The notes beneath the pieces are model-generated. The model saw only the letters and a program-made list of their open reading frames with translations, did not search any database and was not told the DNA's origin. Both the position numbers and the translations under genes were made by a program. DNA of 64,000 nucleotides from Zetaproteobacteria bacterium CG06_land_8_20_14_3_00_59_53 (GTDB taxonomy: Bacteria > Pseudomonadota > Zetaproteobacteria > Mariprofundales > Mariprofundaceae): assembly GCA_002779605.1 (NCBI GenBank), contig PEWE01000030.1:140766-204765 (forward strand), written 5' to 3'. Below are positions 1 to 8,674 of this stretch, piece by piece. Positions within the stretch are counted from its first letter, which is position 1. Each line of letters starts with the position of its first letter.

Positions 1-339
1 GTCAGCCAGACCGCTCAGGGTAACAGCAAAGATCAGACGGGTTTTACCCGACAGTCCTTCAACAACGCTGCCACCGCTAATGTTTGCCGTAGGCAGGACA
101 TCATCAGCTTCATGCCATTCACGCCTTCTATTGGACTTCCCTGAATCCATTCTGTCTTCGTCATCGGTTTCAACATGTGCGGTATAGGCATGGTCTTTCG
201 ACTTGTCCTTTCGATGACCATCACCGGCAACAGCTTGATTACCCGACATAAAAAATGGGAGCAACAATAATAGACACGCGAGGCCGCTTAGCATTCTCCG
301 CAACAGCGCCCCGCCCATGAGACATGCAAATTCAAGCAT
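1..339 (-). CDS. Exported protein with Calx-beta-like motif (partial, runs off left edge)
   Basis: Open reading frame on the minus strand that starts at 339 and is still open at base 1, so only the first 113 codons are present. The start is chosen because GGGGGAT lies just upstream of the ATG; an in-frame ATG at 318 is the alternative. A hydrophobic leader follows (LACLLLLLPFFMSG, then AVAG), as in a signal peptide, then a charged linker rich in K, D, E and R. The last residues visible (GGSVVEGLSGKTRLIFAVTL) resemble the opening of Calx-beta domains, calcium-binding beta modules common in large surface or secreted proteins. Export is likely; adhesion is only a guess, since most of the protein lies outside the window. 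Confidence 0.6.
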   Translation of the reverse strand, partial: MLEFACLMGGALLRRMLSGLACLLLLLPFFMSGNQAVAGDGHRKDKSKDHAYTAHVETDDEDRMDSGKSNRRREWHEADDVLPTANISGGSVVEGLSGKTRLIFAVTLSGLAD

Positions 340-461
340 ACCGATCCCCCGCCCCAGAAATCAAACCCAACAACGAGCACTGACTATAAGTCGGCTTTTT
401 TAGGGAAACAACAATTAATATCGCCAAGATCGCTCCCAGAATAAAAAATATCCGGCTTTGG

Positions 462-1145
462 CTAGAGCCACCCCTCTTCCTTGAAAGACAGCACCTGCGT
501 TCCCGCCACCAGAAAATGATCCAGCAGCTTGATATCCAGCGGGGCACAGGCCTCAATCATACGCCGGGTCAGCGCCATATCCTCTTCACTGGCGCGCGCT
601 GTGCCACCGGGATGATTGTGAAACAGGATCAGGCCCTTGGCATCGAGTTCCAGCGCCCGCTTCATCAGGTTGCGCGGATACACCGCAGTGCGGTCCACCG
701 TGCCTTCGAACATGATCTGTGTGGCCAGCAGGCGATGCTGCTGATCGGTAAACACCGCGCCGAAGCATTCCATGCCGCGCGACTGCAGCAAAAAGCGCAG
801 ATGTGCTTTGACCTTCTCCGGCCTGTCGAACACTGAACGCCCCGGCAAATCAGAAGCCAGATATCGCATCTCGGCCTGTTTGATGATACTCAGGAACACC
901 GCCGCTTTCTCCCCCACGCCCGGCACCTGCGCCAACTCCACCACCGGAGCATCAAATATCCCGGCCAGGGTGTGAAAGGTTTCAATCAGGCGTTTGGCCA
1001 CCGGCTTTACGTCGATTCTCGGTATGGCGTAGGTAAGCAGCAACTCGACAACCTCGTCATCGCGAAAACCTTCAAAACCGTGCCCGGCGAAGCGCGCCCT
1101 GAGTCGTTCGCGATGCCCCCTGACCGATTCGTCCACCGTTCCCAT
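462..1145 (-). CDS. radC: RadC-family JAMM domain protein
   Basis: 227 aa, the usual RadC length. Residues 1-90 hold the N-terminal helical part with a helix-hairpin-helix (VPGVGEK at 74-80). The C-terminal MPN/JAMM metalloprotease-like domain has Glu147, the metal-binding HNHPGG (176-181) and Ser186. The family was once linked to DNA repair, but its real role is unsettled. The start at 1145 is where RadC homology begins (MGTVDESVRG); the reading frame stays open for 58 more codons upstream, which would run into the divergent gene and has no family support. It is divergent from the moeB-like gene, with 78 bp between the two start codons. Confidence 0.9.
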   Translation of the reverse strand: MGTVDESVRGHRERLRARFAGHGFEGFRDDEVVELLLTYAIPRIDVKPVAKRLIETFHTLAGIFDAPVVELAQVPGVGEKAAVFLSIIKQAEMRYLASDLPGRSVFDRPEKVKAHLRFLLQSRGMECFGAVFTDQQHRLLATQIMFEGTVDRTAVYPRNLMKRALELDAKGLILFHNHPGGTARASEEDMALTRRMIEACAPLDIKLLDHFLVAGTQVLSFKEEGWL

Positions 1146-1223
1146 GCCGCATTTATACACCCGGCCCGACGAATTGAACAAGGACGCATTGAACAGGCCA
1201 TCCCCTGCCGCCATAATCGGCTG

Positions 1224-2381
1224 ATGAACAGCATCCTTTCCCCCGAAGAACTTGCACGCTTCAACCGCCACATCATCCTGCCGCAGGTCGGCCTTGAAGG
1301 TCAGGAAAAGCTCAAGCAAGCGAAGGTGCTGTGTATCGGTACCGGCGGACTGGGCAGCCCGATCGCGCTTTATCTATCCGCTGCCGGCGTGGGTACACTG
1401 GGCCTGGTGGATTTCGACGTGGTGGACGATTCCAATCTGCAACGCCAGATCGCCCACTCCACAGCCGATATCGGTCGCCCGAAGGTGGAGAGCGCCCGCG
1501 ACAAACTGATCGGCATCAACCCGCATCTTAAGGTGAACCTGCATGGCGAGGGCATCCGTCGAGACAATGTACGCGCCATCGTGCGCTCATACGATCTGGT
1601 AGTGGACGGCACCGATAACTTCCCGACACGCTATCTGGTCAACGATGCCTGTGTGCTGGAGGGCAAACCGCTGATCTATGCCTCGATCTTCCAGTTCGAA
1701 GGGCAGGCCACAGTATTCAACCATCAGGACGGCCCCTGCTATCGCTGCCTGTATCCCGAGCCGCCTCCGCCGGGCCTGGTGCCCTCCTGTGCCGAGGGCG
1801 GTGTACTGGGTGTGTTGCCGGGTGTGATCGGGGTCATACAGGCCACCGAAGCCATCAAGATCATCCTCGGCAAGGGCAGCAGCCTGTCCGGACGATTGTT
1901 GTTGTACGATGCCATGGACATGAAATTCCGCGAGGTTAAGCTGCGCCGTGACCCTTCGTGCCCGGCCTGCGGTGACCATCCCGTCATCCACGAGGTCGTC
2001 GAGTACGAACAATTTTGCGGCCTGCCGCCCACCGAGACACAACGACAGGAGGAAGCCTTGGCTGACTACGACATCACCCCGAAGGAACTGAAAACCATGC
2101 TGGACGACAGCGACAAGCTGTTTGTACTGGATGTGCGCGAGCCGCACGAAATCGAGATCTGCGCCATCGATGGAACCTCGAAGATTCCGCTCGGCCAGAT
2201 CGCCGAACGCTATGCCGAAGTCCCCAGCGATATGCCGGTGGTGGTGCACTGCAAGCTCGGCGGCCGTTCCGCGCAGGCGGTCGAGTTCCTGCGCTCCAGG
2301 GGCTACGACAATGTCATGAATCTGTCGGGCGGCATCATCCGCTGGATCGACGACATCGACGGCTCACTGACCAAATACTGA
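1224..2381 (+). CDS. moeB: MoeB/ThiF-type sulfur-carrier adenylyltransferase with C-terminal rhodanese domain
   Basis: 385 aa. The E1-like adenylating domain (about 1-260) has the nucleotide loop GTGGLGSP (39-46), a cysteine in PSCAEGG (C189) and two zinc-binding CxxC pairs (C172/C175 and C246/C249). A rhodanese domain follows (about 285-385) with its persulfide cysteine in HCKLGGRS (C343). Such fusions (MoeZ, MOCS3 type) adenylate the C-terminal Gly-Gly of ThiS, MoaD or CysO-like carriers and supply sulfur for thiamine, molybdopterin or cysteine. Which carrier is served here cannot be told, as none is nearby. The ATG at 1224 is chosen because homology starts with NSILSPEELARFNRHI; the frame is open further upstream. 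A terminator follows at 2405. Confidence 0.9.
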   Translation: MNSILSPEELARFNRHIILPQVGLEGQEKLKQAKVLCIGTGGLGSPIALYLSAAGVGTLGLVDFDVVDDSNLQRQIAHSTADIGRPKVESARDKLIGINPHLKVNLHGEGIRRDNVRAIVRSYDLVVDGTDNFPTRYLVNDACVLEGKPLIYASIFQFEGQATVFNHQDGPCYRCLYPEPPPPGLVPSCAEGGVLGVLPGVIGVIQATEAIKIILGKGSSLSGRLLLYDAMDMKFREVKLRRDPSCPACGDHPVIHEVVEYEQFCGLPPTETQRQEEALADYDITPKELKTMLDDSDKLFVLDVREPHEIEICAIDGTSKIPLGQIAERYAEVPSDMPVVVHCKLGGRSAQAVEFLRSRGYDNVMNLSGGIIRWIDDIDGSLTKY

Positions 2382-2404
2382 TTACTGCCGGAGTTGGCAG
2401 TTCT

Positions 2405-2443
2405 AAATAAAAACGGGCCGGATTATCCAGCCCGTTTTTATTT
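2405..2443. terminator. Bidirectional intrinsic terminator between moeB-like gene and lpxC
   Basis: Near-perfect hairpin with arms AAATAAAAACGGGC and GCCCGTTTTTATTT and an 11-nt loop. A-rich and T-rich flanks give a U-tract in both directions, which suits two convergent genes ending at 2381 (plus) and 2467 (minus). Confidence 0.9.
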
Positions 2444-2466
2444 GATCGTATGAAGACAGCTGCGGG

Positions 2467-3378
2467 TTAAACCGGTTGAGCGGCCGTCTGCTCCTGCATG
2501 GACTGCACGGCCGAATCCTCGGCTTTGAGCTCTTCGATGCACCATGCCGAGGCATCGGCCAGCAGGGCCGAAACCAGACGGTGGTTCATGTCATGACCGG
2601 TACGCTCGCCTTCAAAGGCACCGACCACCGGAAGACCGGCCAGCGACAGATCGCCGACGGTATCCAGAATCTTGTGGCGCACGCATTCATCCTCGTAACG
2701 CAGGCCGCCTTCGTTCACCACGCGGAAGGCATCCAGCACGATGGCGTTCTCCAGCGAACCGCCCAGCGCAAGACCGGCCTTCTGCAGGGCTTCGATCTCG
2801 TGCAGGAACCCGAAGGTGCGCGCACGCGCCACTTCGCGGGTGTAAGCCTGGGTGGAGAAATCGATATGCGCTTCACGATGACGCAGCAGCGGATGATCGT
2901 AATCCAGCAGGTAGCTGATCTTGAAGCCGCGCGCCGGATGCAGACTGCATTCGCGGTTGCCGTCCTGCACCGTCACCTTCTTCAGCACGCGGATCACTTT
3001 CTTGGCAGCCGACTGCTCGCGGATACCTGCGCACTGGATGAGGAACACGAAGGGTGCCGAAGAACCATCCATGATCGGCACTTCAGGACCGTCCACTTCG
3101 ATAATAGCATTGTCGATACCCAGACCGGCAAGGGCTGAAAGCAGATGCTCGACGGTGCCGATATACACATCATCGCGGCCCAGCGTCGTGCACATGCGGG
3201 TATCGGTGACGAACTCGGAACGTGCAGGAATCTCGGTAACCTTATCGTCATGCAGGCGATGGAACACGATGCCGGCATCCACCGGCGCAGGGCGAAGCCA
3301 AAGTCCGACCTTATGCCCGGAGTGCAGGCCGATGCCACTGCATCGAATCGGATGCTTCAGGGTTCTCTGCGGAATCAT
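2467..3378 (-). CDS. lpxC: UDP-3-O-acyl-N-acetylglucosamine deacetylase
   Basis: 303 aa. LpxC is the zinc-dependent, committed step of lipid A synthesis in the cytosol. The zinc ligands are visible: His78 in TVEHLLSAL, and His235 and Asp239 in HKILDTVGDLSL. The catalytic His262 is in the GHDMNH stretch. Start is supported by GGAGG 5 nt before the ATG. It is the last gene of the dcw cluster, downstream of ftsZ as in many proteobacteria, with 168 bp between them, so it may also have its own promoter. A strong terminator follows. Its presence shows an LPS-bearing outer membrane. Confidence 0.97.
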   Translation of the reverse strand: MIPQRTLKHPIRCSGIGLHSGHKVGLWLRPAPVDAGIVFHRLHDDKVTEIPARSEFVTDTRMCTTLGRDDVYIGTVEHLLSALAGLGIDNAIIEVDGPEVPIMDGSSAPFVFLIQCAGIREQSAAKKVIRVLKKVTVQDGNRECSLHPARGFKISYLLDYDHPLLRHREAHIDFSTQAYTREVARARTFGFLHEIEALQKAGLALGGSLENAIVLDAFRVVNEGGLRYEDECVRHKILDTVGDLSLAGLPVVGAFEGERTGHDMNHRLVSALLADASAWCIEELKAEDSAVQSMQEQTAAQPV

Positions 3379-3546
3379 GGATACCTCCGGGTCTGTTTAA
3401 ACAATCGTATCCGGCTTAACAGGCGTGCTCAGACTACCCGTGTCGGGAAGGGTATACGTGACGCATACCACAAACCCCGCGCATGGTGCCATATTGCACG
3501 CTGCCCGCAAAGCCTTGTTTGACGAATGGTTTGCCTTTGCTCTACC

Positions 3547-4740
3547 TCAATCCGCCTGCCTGCGAATCCATGTCGGCACCTGCAGGGTTTCCTCGTCATA
3601 GGCCAGATTCTGACCGGAGACAGCGGCAACTGCACTGCGCGCACCCATCGGCATGGACTCATGAGCGCCACCCATCGGAGCGGCCTCGAAACCGCCGCCC
3701 ATCATGATGCTGGATACCGGTGCCTTCACCGGTTCCTTGTGGCTGGTGACACTGGTCAGACGCACACCGGCCTCGCCGGCCAGCCCTGTTGCCACCACGG
3801 TCACGCGCATCTCATCGCCGGCGGACTGGTCGTACACCATACCGCAGATGATATTGGCATCTTCATCGGCCATGTTATGGATGATGCTCACGGCTTCATC
3901 GTACTCGGCCAGCGTCATATCTTCGTTGCCAGTGACATTGACCAGGATGCCGCGGGCACCGTGGATATCGACATCCTCCAGCAGAGGAGAGGAGATGGCG
4001 CGCTCAGCCGCTTCGCATGCACGGTTCTCGCCGCTTGCCACACCGCTGCCCATCATGGCCATACCGGCGGTGTCGCTCATCACGGCCTTCACATCGGCAA
4101 AGTCGACGTTCATGTAGCCTGTATGGGTGATCAGCTCGGCGATGCCCTTCACAGCCTGCAACAGCACATCATCGGCCTTGCGGAATGCCTCCAGCATGGT
4201 CGTGTGCTTGCCGACCGCCCCGATCAGCTTCTGGTTCGGGATGATGATCAGCGTATCCACATTGCGCGACAGCTCGGCGATGCCGGCCTCGGCCTGACGT
4301 AGACGACGCTTGCCCTCGAAATTGAACGGCTTGGTGACCACGGCGACGGTCAGGATGCCCAGTTCCTTGGCAACCTCTGCAATCACCGGCGCACCACCGG
4401 TCCCCGTGCCGCCGCCCATGCCTGCGGTGATGAACACCATGTCGGTATCGGCCAGCACCTCGCGCAGGCGGTTCTTCTCGGCCTCCGCTGCGGTTTTACC
4501 GGTCTGCGGATCGGCACCCGCGCCCAGCCCGCGCGTGATGTCCGTACCCAGCTGGATCTTGATATCCGCCCGGCTCATCTGAATAGCCTGCGAGTCGGTG
4601 TTGGCGACGATAAAGTCCACCCCGCGCAGGTTCTGGCTGATCATATTGTTCAGTGCATTGCCGCCGCCGCCACCGACACCGACCACCTTCAATCGGGCCG
4701 ACTGGCCCAGCGTGTCATCCAAAGTAAATAGTGTATCCAT
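3547..4740 (-). CDS. ftsZ: Cell division protein FtsZ
   Basis: 397 aa tubulin-like GTPase that forms the Z ring at midcell. The glycine loop GGGGGNA is at 23-29 and the tubulin signature GGGTGTGG at 109-116. The C-terminal tail after about 320 is a variable linker ending in LQVPTWIRRQAD, the conserved peptide that binds FtsA and other partners. The start at 4740 is fixed by AGGAGGAG just upstream; the 14 extra codons open upstream carry no family similarity. There is a 118-bp gap to ftsA, the largest gap inside the cluster from ftsL to here. Confidence 0.98.
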   Translation of the reverse strand: MDTLFTLDDTLGQSARLKVVGVGGGGGNALNNMISQNLRGVDFIVANTDSQAIQMSRADIKIQLGTDITRGLGAGADPQTGKTAAEAEKNRLREVLADTDMVFITAGMGGGTGTGGAPVIAEVAKELGILTVAVVTKPFNFEGKRRLRQAEAGIAELSRNVDTLIIIPNQKLIGAVGKHTTMLEAFRKADDVLLQAVKGIAELITHTGYMNVDFADVKAVMSDTAGMAMMGSGVASGENRACEAAERAISSPLLEDVDIHGARGILVNVTGNEDMTLAEYDEAVSIIHNMADEDANIICGMVYDQSAGDEMRVTVVATGLAGEAGVRLTSVTSHKEPVKAPVSSIMMGGGFEAAPMGGAHESMPMGARSAVAAVSGQNLAYDEETLQVPTWIRRQAD

Positions 4741-4858
4741 AATCTCCTCCTGATTTTCCCTTTCGTTATTTGTATCAGCCACCGGCTGCCCTGTTCCTGT
4801 TCATTCTGCCAAATCCATTGCCTTGTATTCCGCCACCCGTCGCTCAATCACCCATGCA

Positions 4859-6094
4859 TCAACCATCATCCCCGAACCACTGCCGCACCCTTGCAAAGAA
4901 CCGGCTAAGCACCGACGGACCGCCGCGACCCACAGCGACCGACGATGTCTGCCGATAGTTGAAGCCATAACGAATCAGGCCGACTCCGGTGGCATACATC
5001 GGACTGGAGACAACATCCACCAACCCGCCCACGCCATCGGGACGACCCAAACGTACAGGCATATCGAAAATTTCCTCGGCCAGATCCACCATACCTTCCA
5101 GCAAGCTGCTGCCGCCTGTGATCACCAGCCCCGCGGCCAGCAATTCCTGATAACCGGAGCGCGTCAGCTCGGCCTTCACCAGTTCGTACAATTCCTCGAC
5201 TCGCGGCTCGAGAATCTGCGCCATAACCTGTCTGGGCATCGGCCGAGGTGGCCGTCCGCCAACGCTCGGAATTTCGATCTGCTCTTCCGGAGACACCATG
5301 GAGACCATGCATGCGCCGTATTTGCGTTTCAGTTGATCCGCCTCCCGGGCACTGGTGCGCAGACCGACCACAAGATCGTTGGTCAGATGATCACCGCCGA
5401 TAGGAATCACCGCCGTGTGGCGGATGGCTCCGTCGAGGAACACCGCTATATCGGAGGTGCCACCGCCGATATCCACCAGCGCCACGCCGATATCCTTTTC
5501 GTCCTGATTCAGCACAGCCTCGCTGGAAGCCACCTGTTCGAGCACCATATCGGCCACATCAAGGCCGCAACGGTTACAGCATTTGATGATGTTCTGTGCC
5601 GAGGACACCGCACCGGTGACGATATGCACCTTCACCTCGAGGCGGACACCGCTCATGCCGATGGGCTCGCGTATACCGTCCTGCGCATCGATGATGTATT
5701 CCTGCGGCAGGATGTGGAGGATCTTCTGATCTGCCGGGATCTTCATGGCGCGCGCCGCATCCACCACGCGATCAACATCCTCGGCGGTCACTTCGCCACC
5801 CTTGGTGGCGACCACGCCGTGACTGTTGTAGCCGCGGATATGCGAGCCGGCGATACCGGTGAATACGGATTTGATCTCGATGCCGGCCATCAGCTCGGCT
5901 TCCTCGACCGCCAGTTTGATGGACTCCACCGTACTCTCGATATTCACCACCACGCCCTTGCGCAGACCGTGCGACGGGTGTGTACCGATACCGATCACGT
6001 CCAGTCTGCCGTCAGGGCCCGCCTCGGCGACCACGCAGGCGATCTTGCTGGTGCCGATATCCAGTCCGACATATATCTGATCGTGCTTGGACAT
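4859..6094 (-). CDS. ftsA: Cell division protein FtsA
   Basis: 411 aa actin-fold ATPase that tethers FtsZ filaments to the membrane. The phosphate-1 motif GLDIGTSKIAC is at 10-20 and the second phosphate-binding loop is VDIGGGTSDIAVF. The last residues (LSRFFARVRQWFG) form the amphipathic membrane-targeting helix. GGAGG lies 9 nt before the ATG. The A of its ATG is also the last base of the ftsQ stop codon (TAATG), so the two are translationally coupled. Confidence 0.97.
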   Translation of the reverse strand: MSKHDQIYVGLDIGTSKIACVVAEAGPDGRLDVIGIGTHPSHGLRKGVVVNIESTVESIKLAVEEAELMAGIEIKSVFTGIAGSHIRGYNSHGVVATKGGEVTAEDVDRVVDAARAMKIPADQKILHILPQEYIIDAQDGIREPIGMSGVRLEVKVHIVTGAVSSAQNIIKCCNRCGLDVADMVLEQVASSEAVLNQDEKDIGVALVDIGGGTSDIAVFLDGAIRHTAVIPIGGDHLTNDLVVGLRTSAREADQLKRKYGACMVSMVSPEEQIEIPSVGGRPPRPMPRQVMAQILEPRVEELYELVKAELTRSGYQELLAAGLVITGGSSLLEGMVDLAEEIFDMPVRLGRPDGVGGLVDVVSSPMYATGVGLIRYGFNYRQTSSVAVGRGGPSVLSRFFARVRQWFGDDG

Positions 6095-6852
6095 TATACC
6101 ATGCCTCCAAGTTTTGATTTGCGTATGAACCAGCGTGTCGATGCGCGTACATCCACCCGCCAGTCGCCATCTTTCCAGCGATGATCCTGCATCAGGGCCA
6201 TCACCTGCCCGATACGTTCGGCAGCGCCATCACCCTTGGGTAACAACCAGCAGCGCCCTCGGTCGAAATTCAGTTTCCAGCCATCCGGTTCAGCGATCCA
6301 TTCACTGAGGGTCGCGTAGCGTGCATCGTCCATCTGTTTCAGGCGCAGCATTAGCGCCACGCTTTGCTTCACCTCATCGGCGGGAACGCGCAACACAGGC
6401 AGATCCAGTCCCTCGCCGGGTTTCAGCGGGCGGTATGCCAGACCATGACCATCCACCAGCTGCACCGTGCCCGACGTATCGCTCCACAGCGCCACCGGCA
6501 TGCGCATGCTGGCCGAGATCTCCAGCCTGTCGGGCAGGTGTCGGGAGATATTCACCTCTGCCAGATCCGGCAGGCTGTCCAGCAAACGGGAGCGCAACAG
6601 CGAGGGCCATGCATGCGCCAGATCAAGCGGCTGCATATCGTTCAATTGCTTGTCGATGGCGGTTTCCAGTGCCTCGGGAACGCCATGCACCTGCCATGAC
6701 TGCACCGCCAGCGCCTGATTCAGCCACCAGCCCGCAGCCAGCAGCAGGCAGGCAACCGAGGCCAGCGCCATCCCGCGCAGCAGCCCGAAGAGCACGCGTC
6801 TGGGCGAAACGACGGAACGGGTCGGAGCGCGACGACGATTCGTCTGACTCAT
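6094..6852 (-). CDS. ftsQ: Cell division protein FtsQ
   Basis: 252 aa bitopic membrane protein of the divisome that links early and late division proteins (FtsB/FtsL partner). A short basic cytoplasmic tail (NRRRAPTRS) is followed by one membrane segment at about 20-45, then a POTRA domain beginning near SWQVHGV and a beta domain. Start 6852 is chosen because of GGGGAGGT directly before it and the ATGA overlap with ddl; the frame is open 22 codons further but without similarity. Divergent in sequence as usual for FtsQ; the call rests on topology plus position. Confidence 0.93.
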   Translation of the reverse strand: MSQTNRRRAPTRSVVSPRRVLFGLLRGMALASVACLLLAAGWWLNQALAVQSWQVHGVPEALETAIDKQLNDMQPLDLAHAWPSLLRSRLLDSLPDLAEVNISRHLPDRLEISASMRMPVALWSDTSGTVQLVDGHGLAYRPLKPGEGLDLPVLRVPADEVKQSVALMLRLKQMDDARYATLSEWIAEPDGWKLNFDRGRCWLLPKGDGAAERIGQVMALMQDHRWKDGDWRVDVRASTRWFIRKSKLGGMV

Positions 6853-7784
6853 GACCTCCCCTCCCCGCCGCCATCCAGCGGCGATTTCAGAGAGGCTGTC
6901 TGCAGCAGCTTCATGCACAGGGCATCGAAATCCATACCGGCAGCGGCAGCCGACTTGGGCAGCAGGCTGGTTTCGGTCATGCCGGGAATCGTATTCACTT
7001 CAAGCACCACCGGTTCACCGCCATCGGACACGATGATGTCCACGCGCGGCGCACCCTCGCATCCGGTGGCGCGCACAGCCTCTTCTGCGCGCTGCATGCA
7101 CAGGCCCATGGTTTCGGCAGGCAGCCGCGCCGGACAGAAATATTGCGTGGCTCCGGCGGTGTATTTCGAGGCGTAGTCGTACACGCCGGATTTCGGCGCC
7201 ACCTCGACAGGCGGCAGCGCATCGCCGCCCAGTACCGCCACGGCGATCTCCACACCGGCGACCGGCATCTCGGCCATCCAGCCGTGCACATCCGCGATCC
7301 CCAGCGCCTGCCATTCGGCCTGATTGTTCACCCTGTGCAGGCCCACGCTGGACCCCTCGGCCACAGGTTTAACGAACACCGGATAGCGCAAGGGCCCCGA
7401 CACGCTCAATGGAATATCCACCGGCACCTTGACCCCGGCGCGCTGCAGCACGGCCTTGGTCAAAGCCTTATCCATGCACAGCGAGGAGGCGGTGACACCG
7501 GAGCCGGTATAAGGGATGCGCAGTATCTCCAGCAGACCCTGCACACAGCCATCCTCGCCCCAGGTGCCATGCAGGGCGATGAAGGCGGTATTGATGCCTG
7601 CGTCACGGATCTGTGCGACCCAGTCGCTGGTCAGATCGATGCCGACTGCATCCACGCCGCCCCGTGTAAGCGCAGCCAGCACGGCCTTGCCGGAGCGCAA
7701 AGAAACCTCGCGCTCACTGGACACGCCGCCCATCAGCACACCGACACGTCCGGCGGCAGTGGAGTTCAACACTGCGGCATTCAT
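6849..7784 (-). CDS. ddl: D-alanine--D-alanine ligase
   Basis: 311 aa ATP-grasp enzyme that joins two D-alanines for the pentapeptide stem. The N-terminal LMGGVSSEREVSLRSG is the family signature, ALHGTWGEDG follows, and the C-terminal magnesium and ATP-binding stretch is VLEVNTIPGMTETSLLPK. The start overlaps the murB stop (ATGA) and the stop overlaps the ftsQ start, so the gene is coupled at both ends. Confidence 0.97.
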   Translation of the reverse strand: MNAAVLNSTAAGRVGVLMGGVSSEREVSLRSGKAVLAALTRGGVDAVGIDLTSDWVAQIRDAGINTAFIALHGTWGEDGCVQGLLEILRIPYTGSGVTASSLCMDKALTKAVLQRAGVKVPVDIPLSVSGPLRYPVFVKPVAEGSSVGLHRVNNQAEWQALGIADVHGWMAEMPVAGVEIAVAVLGGDALPPVEVAPKSGVYDYASKYTAGATQYFCPARLPAETMGLCMQRAEEAVRATGCEGAPRVDIIVSDGGEPVVLEVNTIPGMTETSLLPKSAAAAGMDFDALCMKLLQTASLKSPLDGGGEGRS

Positions 7785-8674
7785 GCCGACTCTCCCAGCA
7801 TGCGTACTTCGGGCTCGAGATTCACCCCGAACTGTTTTTTCACAGTACTCTGTGCCAACCGGATCAGGGCCAGCACATCGCCGCTCGATGCCTCGTTATC
7901 GTTGACAATAAAATTCGCATGCTTGGCGGAAATACTCGCCCCGCCGATACGATGCCCTTTCAGCCCTGCGGCCTCGATCAGACGCGCGGCATGATCGCCC
8001 GGCGGGTTCTTGAACACCGAACCGCAATTCGGCAACTCCAGCGGCTGTGTGAGGCTGCGCCGGCTTCTCATCTGGCGGATATTTTCGCGCACCGCCTCGC
8101 CGTCGCCCTGTTGCAGCGTGAACTCAGCCGATACCACCAGCGAACCGTGCGGCAACCTGGTGTGCCGATAGGACATCTCCAGCTGCGAGGCCTGCAATTC
8201 CTGCACTTCGCCGTCACGCCGCACCACGCGGATGCGGGTCAGACAATCGGCCACCTGCTGCCCGAAGGCACCGGCATTCATCACCACACCGCCACCCACA
8301 TCACCGGGTACCGTGGCCATGAACTCCAGACCTGTCAGCCCGTGATCGGCACAGATACGCGACACCCGGCTCATGCGCACACCGCATTCGGCAGTCAACG
8401 TGCTCTCATACACCTGGATATGATTCAGATTGCTCAGATCCAGCACCACACCGTCAAAGCCGGTATCCGGCGGCAGCAGGTTGCTGCCACGACCCAGCGG
8501 CAGCAGCGCGATCCCCGTGGGAATACAAAGCATCGCGGCGCACAGGGCATCCTGATTTTCCGGACGGAAGAACCAGCGCGCCGGCCCGCCCACGCCGAGC
8601 GTGGTGTGGCTGGCCAGCGGCTCGTCTTGCAGCACGCTGCCGTAGCCCTGCAGGATATTCACCCAGTCGTTCAT
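7781..8674 (-). CDS. murB: UDP-N-acetylenolpyruvoylglucosamine reductase
   Basis: 297 aa FAD enzyme that reduces UDP-GlcNAc-enolpyruvate to UDP-MurNAc with NADPH. FAD-binding segments PLGRGSNLL and PGDVGGGVVMNAGAFG are present. The C-terminal part has NCGSVFKNP (catalytic Ser region) and ends with the EPEVRMLG pattern of the family. Length and lack of the long C-terminal insertion fit type II MurB. It lies between murC and ddl, sharing ATGA overlaps with both. Confidence 0.96.
   Translation of the reverse strand: MNDWVNILQGYGSVLQDEPLASHTTLGVGGPARWFFRPENQDALCAAMLCIPTGIALLPLGRGSNLLPPDTGFDGVVLDLSNLNHIQVYESTLTAECGVRMSRVSRICADHGLTGLEFMATVPGDVGGGVVMNAGAFGQQVADCLTRIRVVRRDGEVQELQASQLEMSYRHTRLPHGSLVVSAEFTLQQGDGEAVRENIRQMRSRRSLTQPLELPNCGSVFKNPPGDHAARLIEAAGLKGHRIGGASISAKHANFIVNDNEASSGDVLALIRLAQSTVKKQFGVNLEPEVRMLGESA

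Noticed and set aside
972..1223. N-terminal extension of the MoeB-like protein by 84 codons
   Set aside because: It overlaps radC on the other strand and homology begins at the ATG at 1224.
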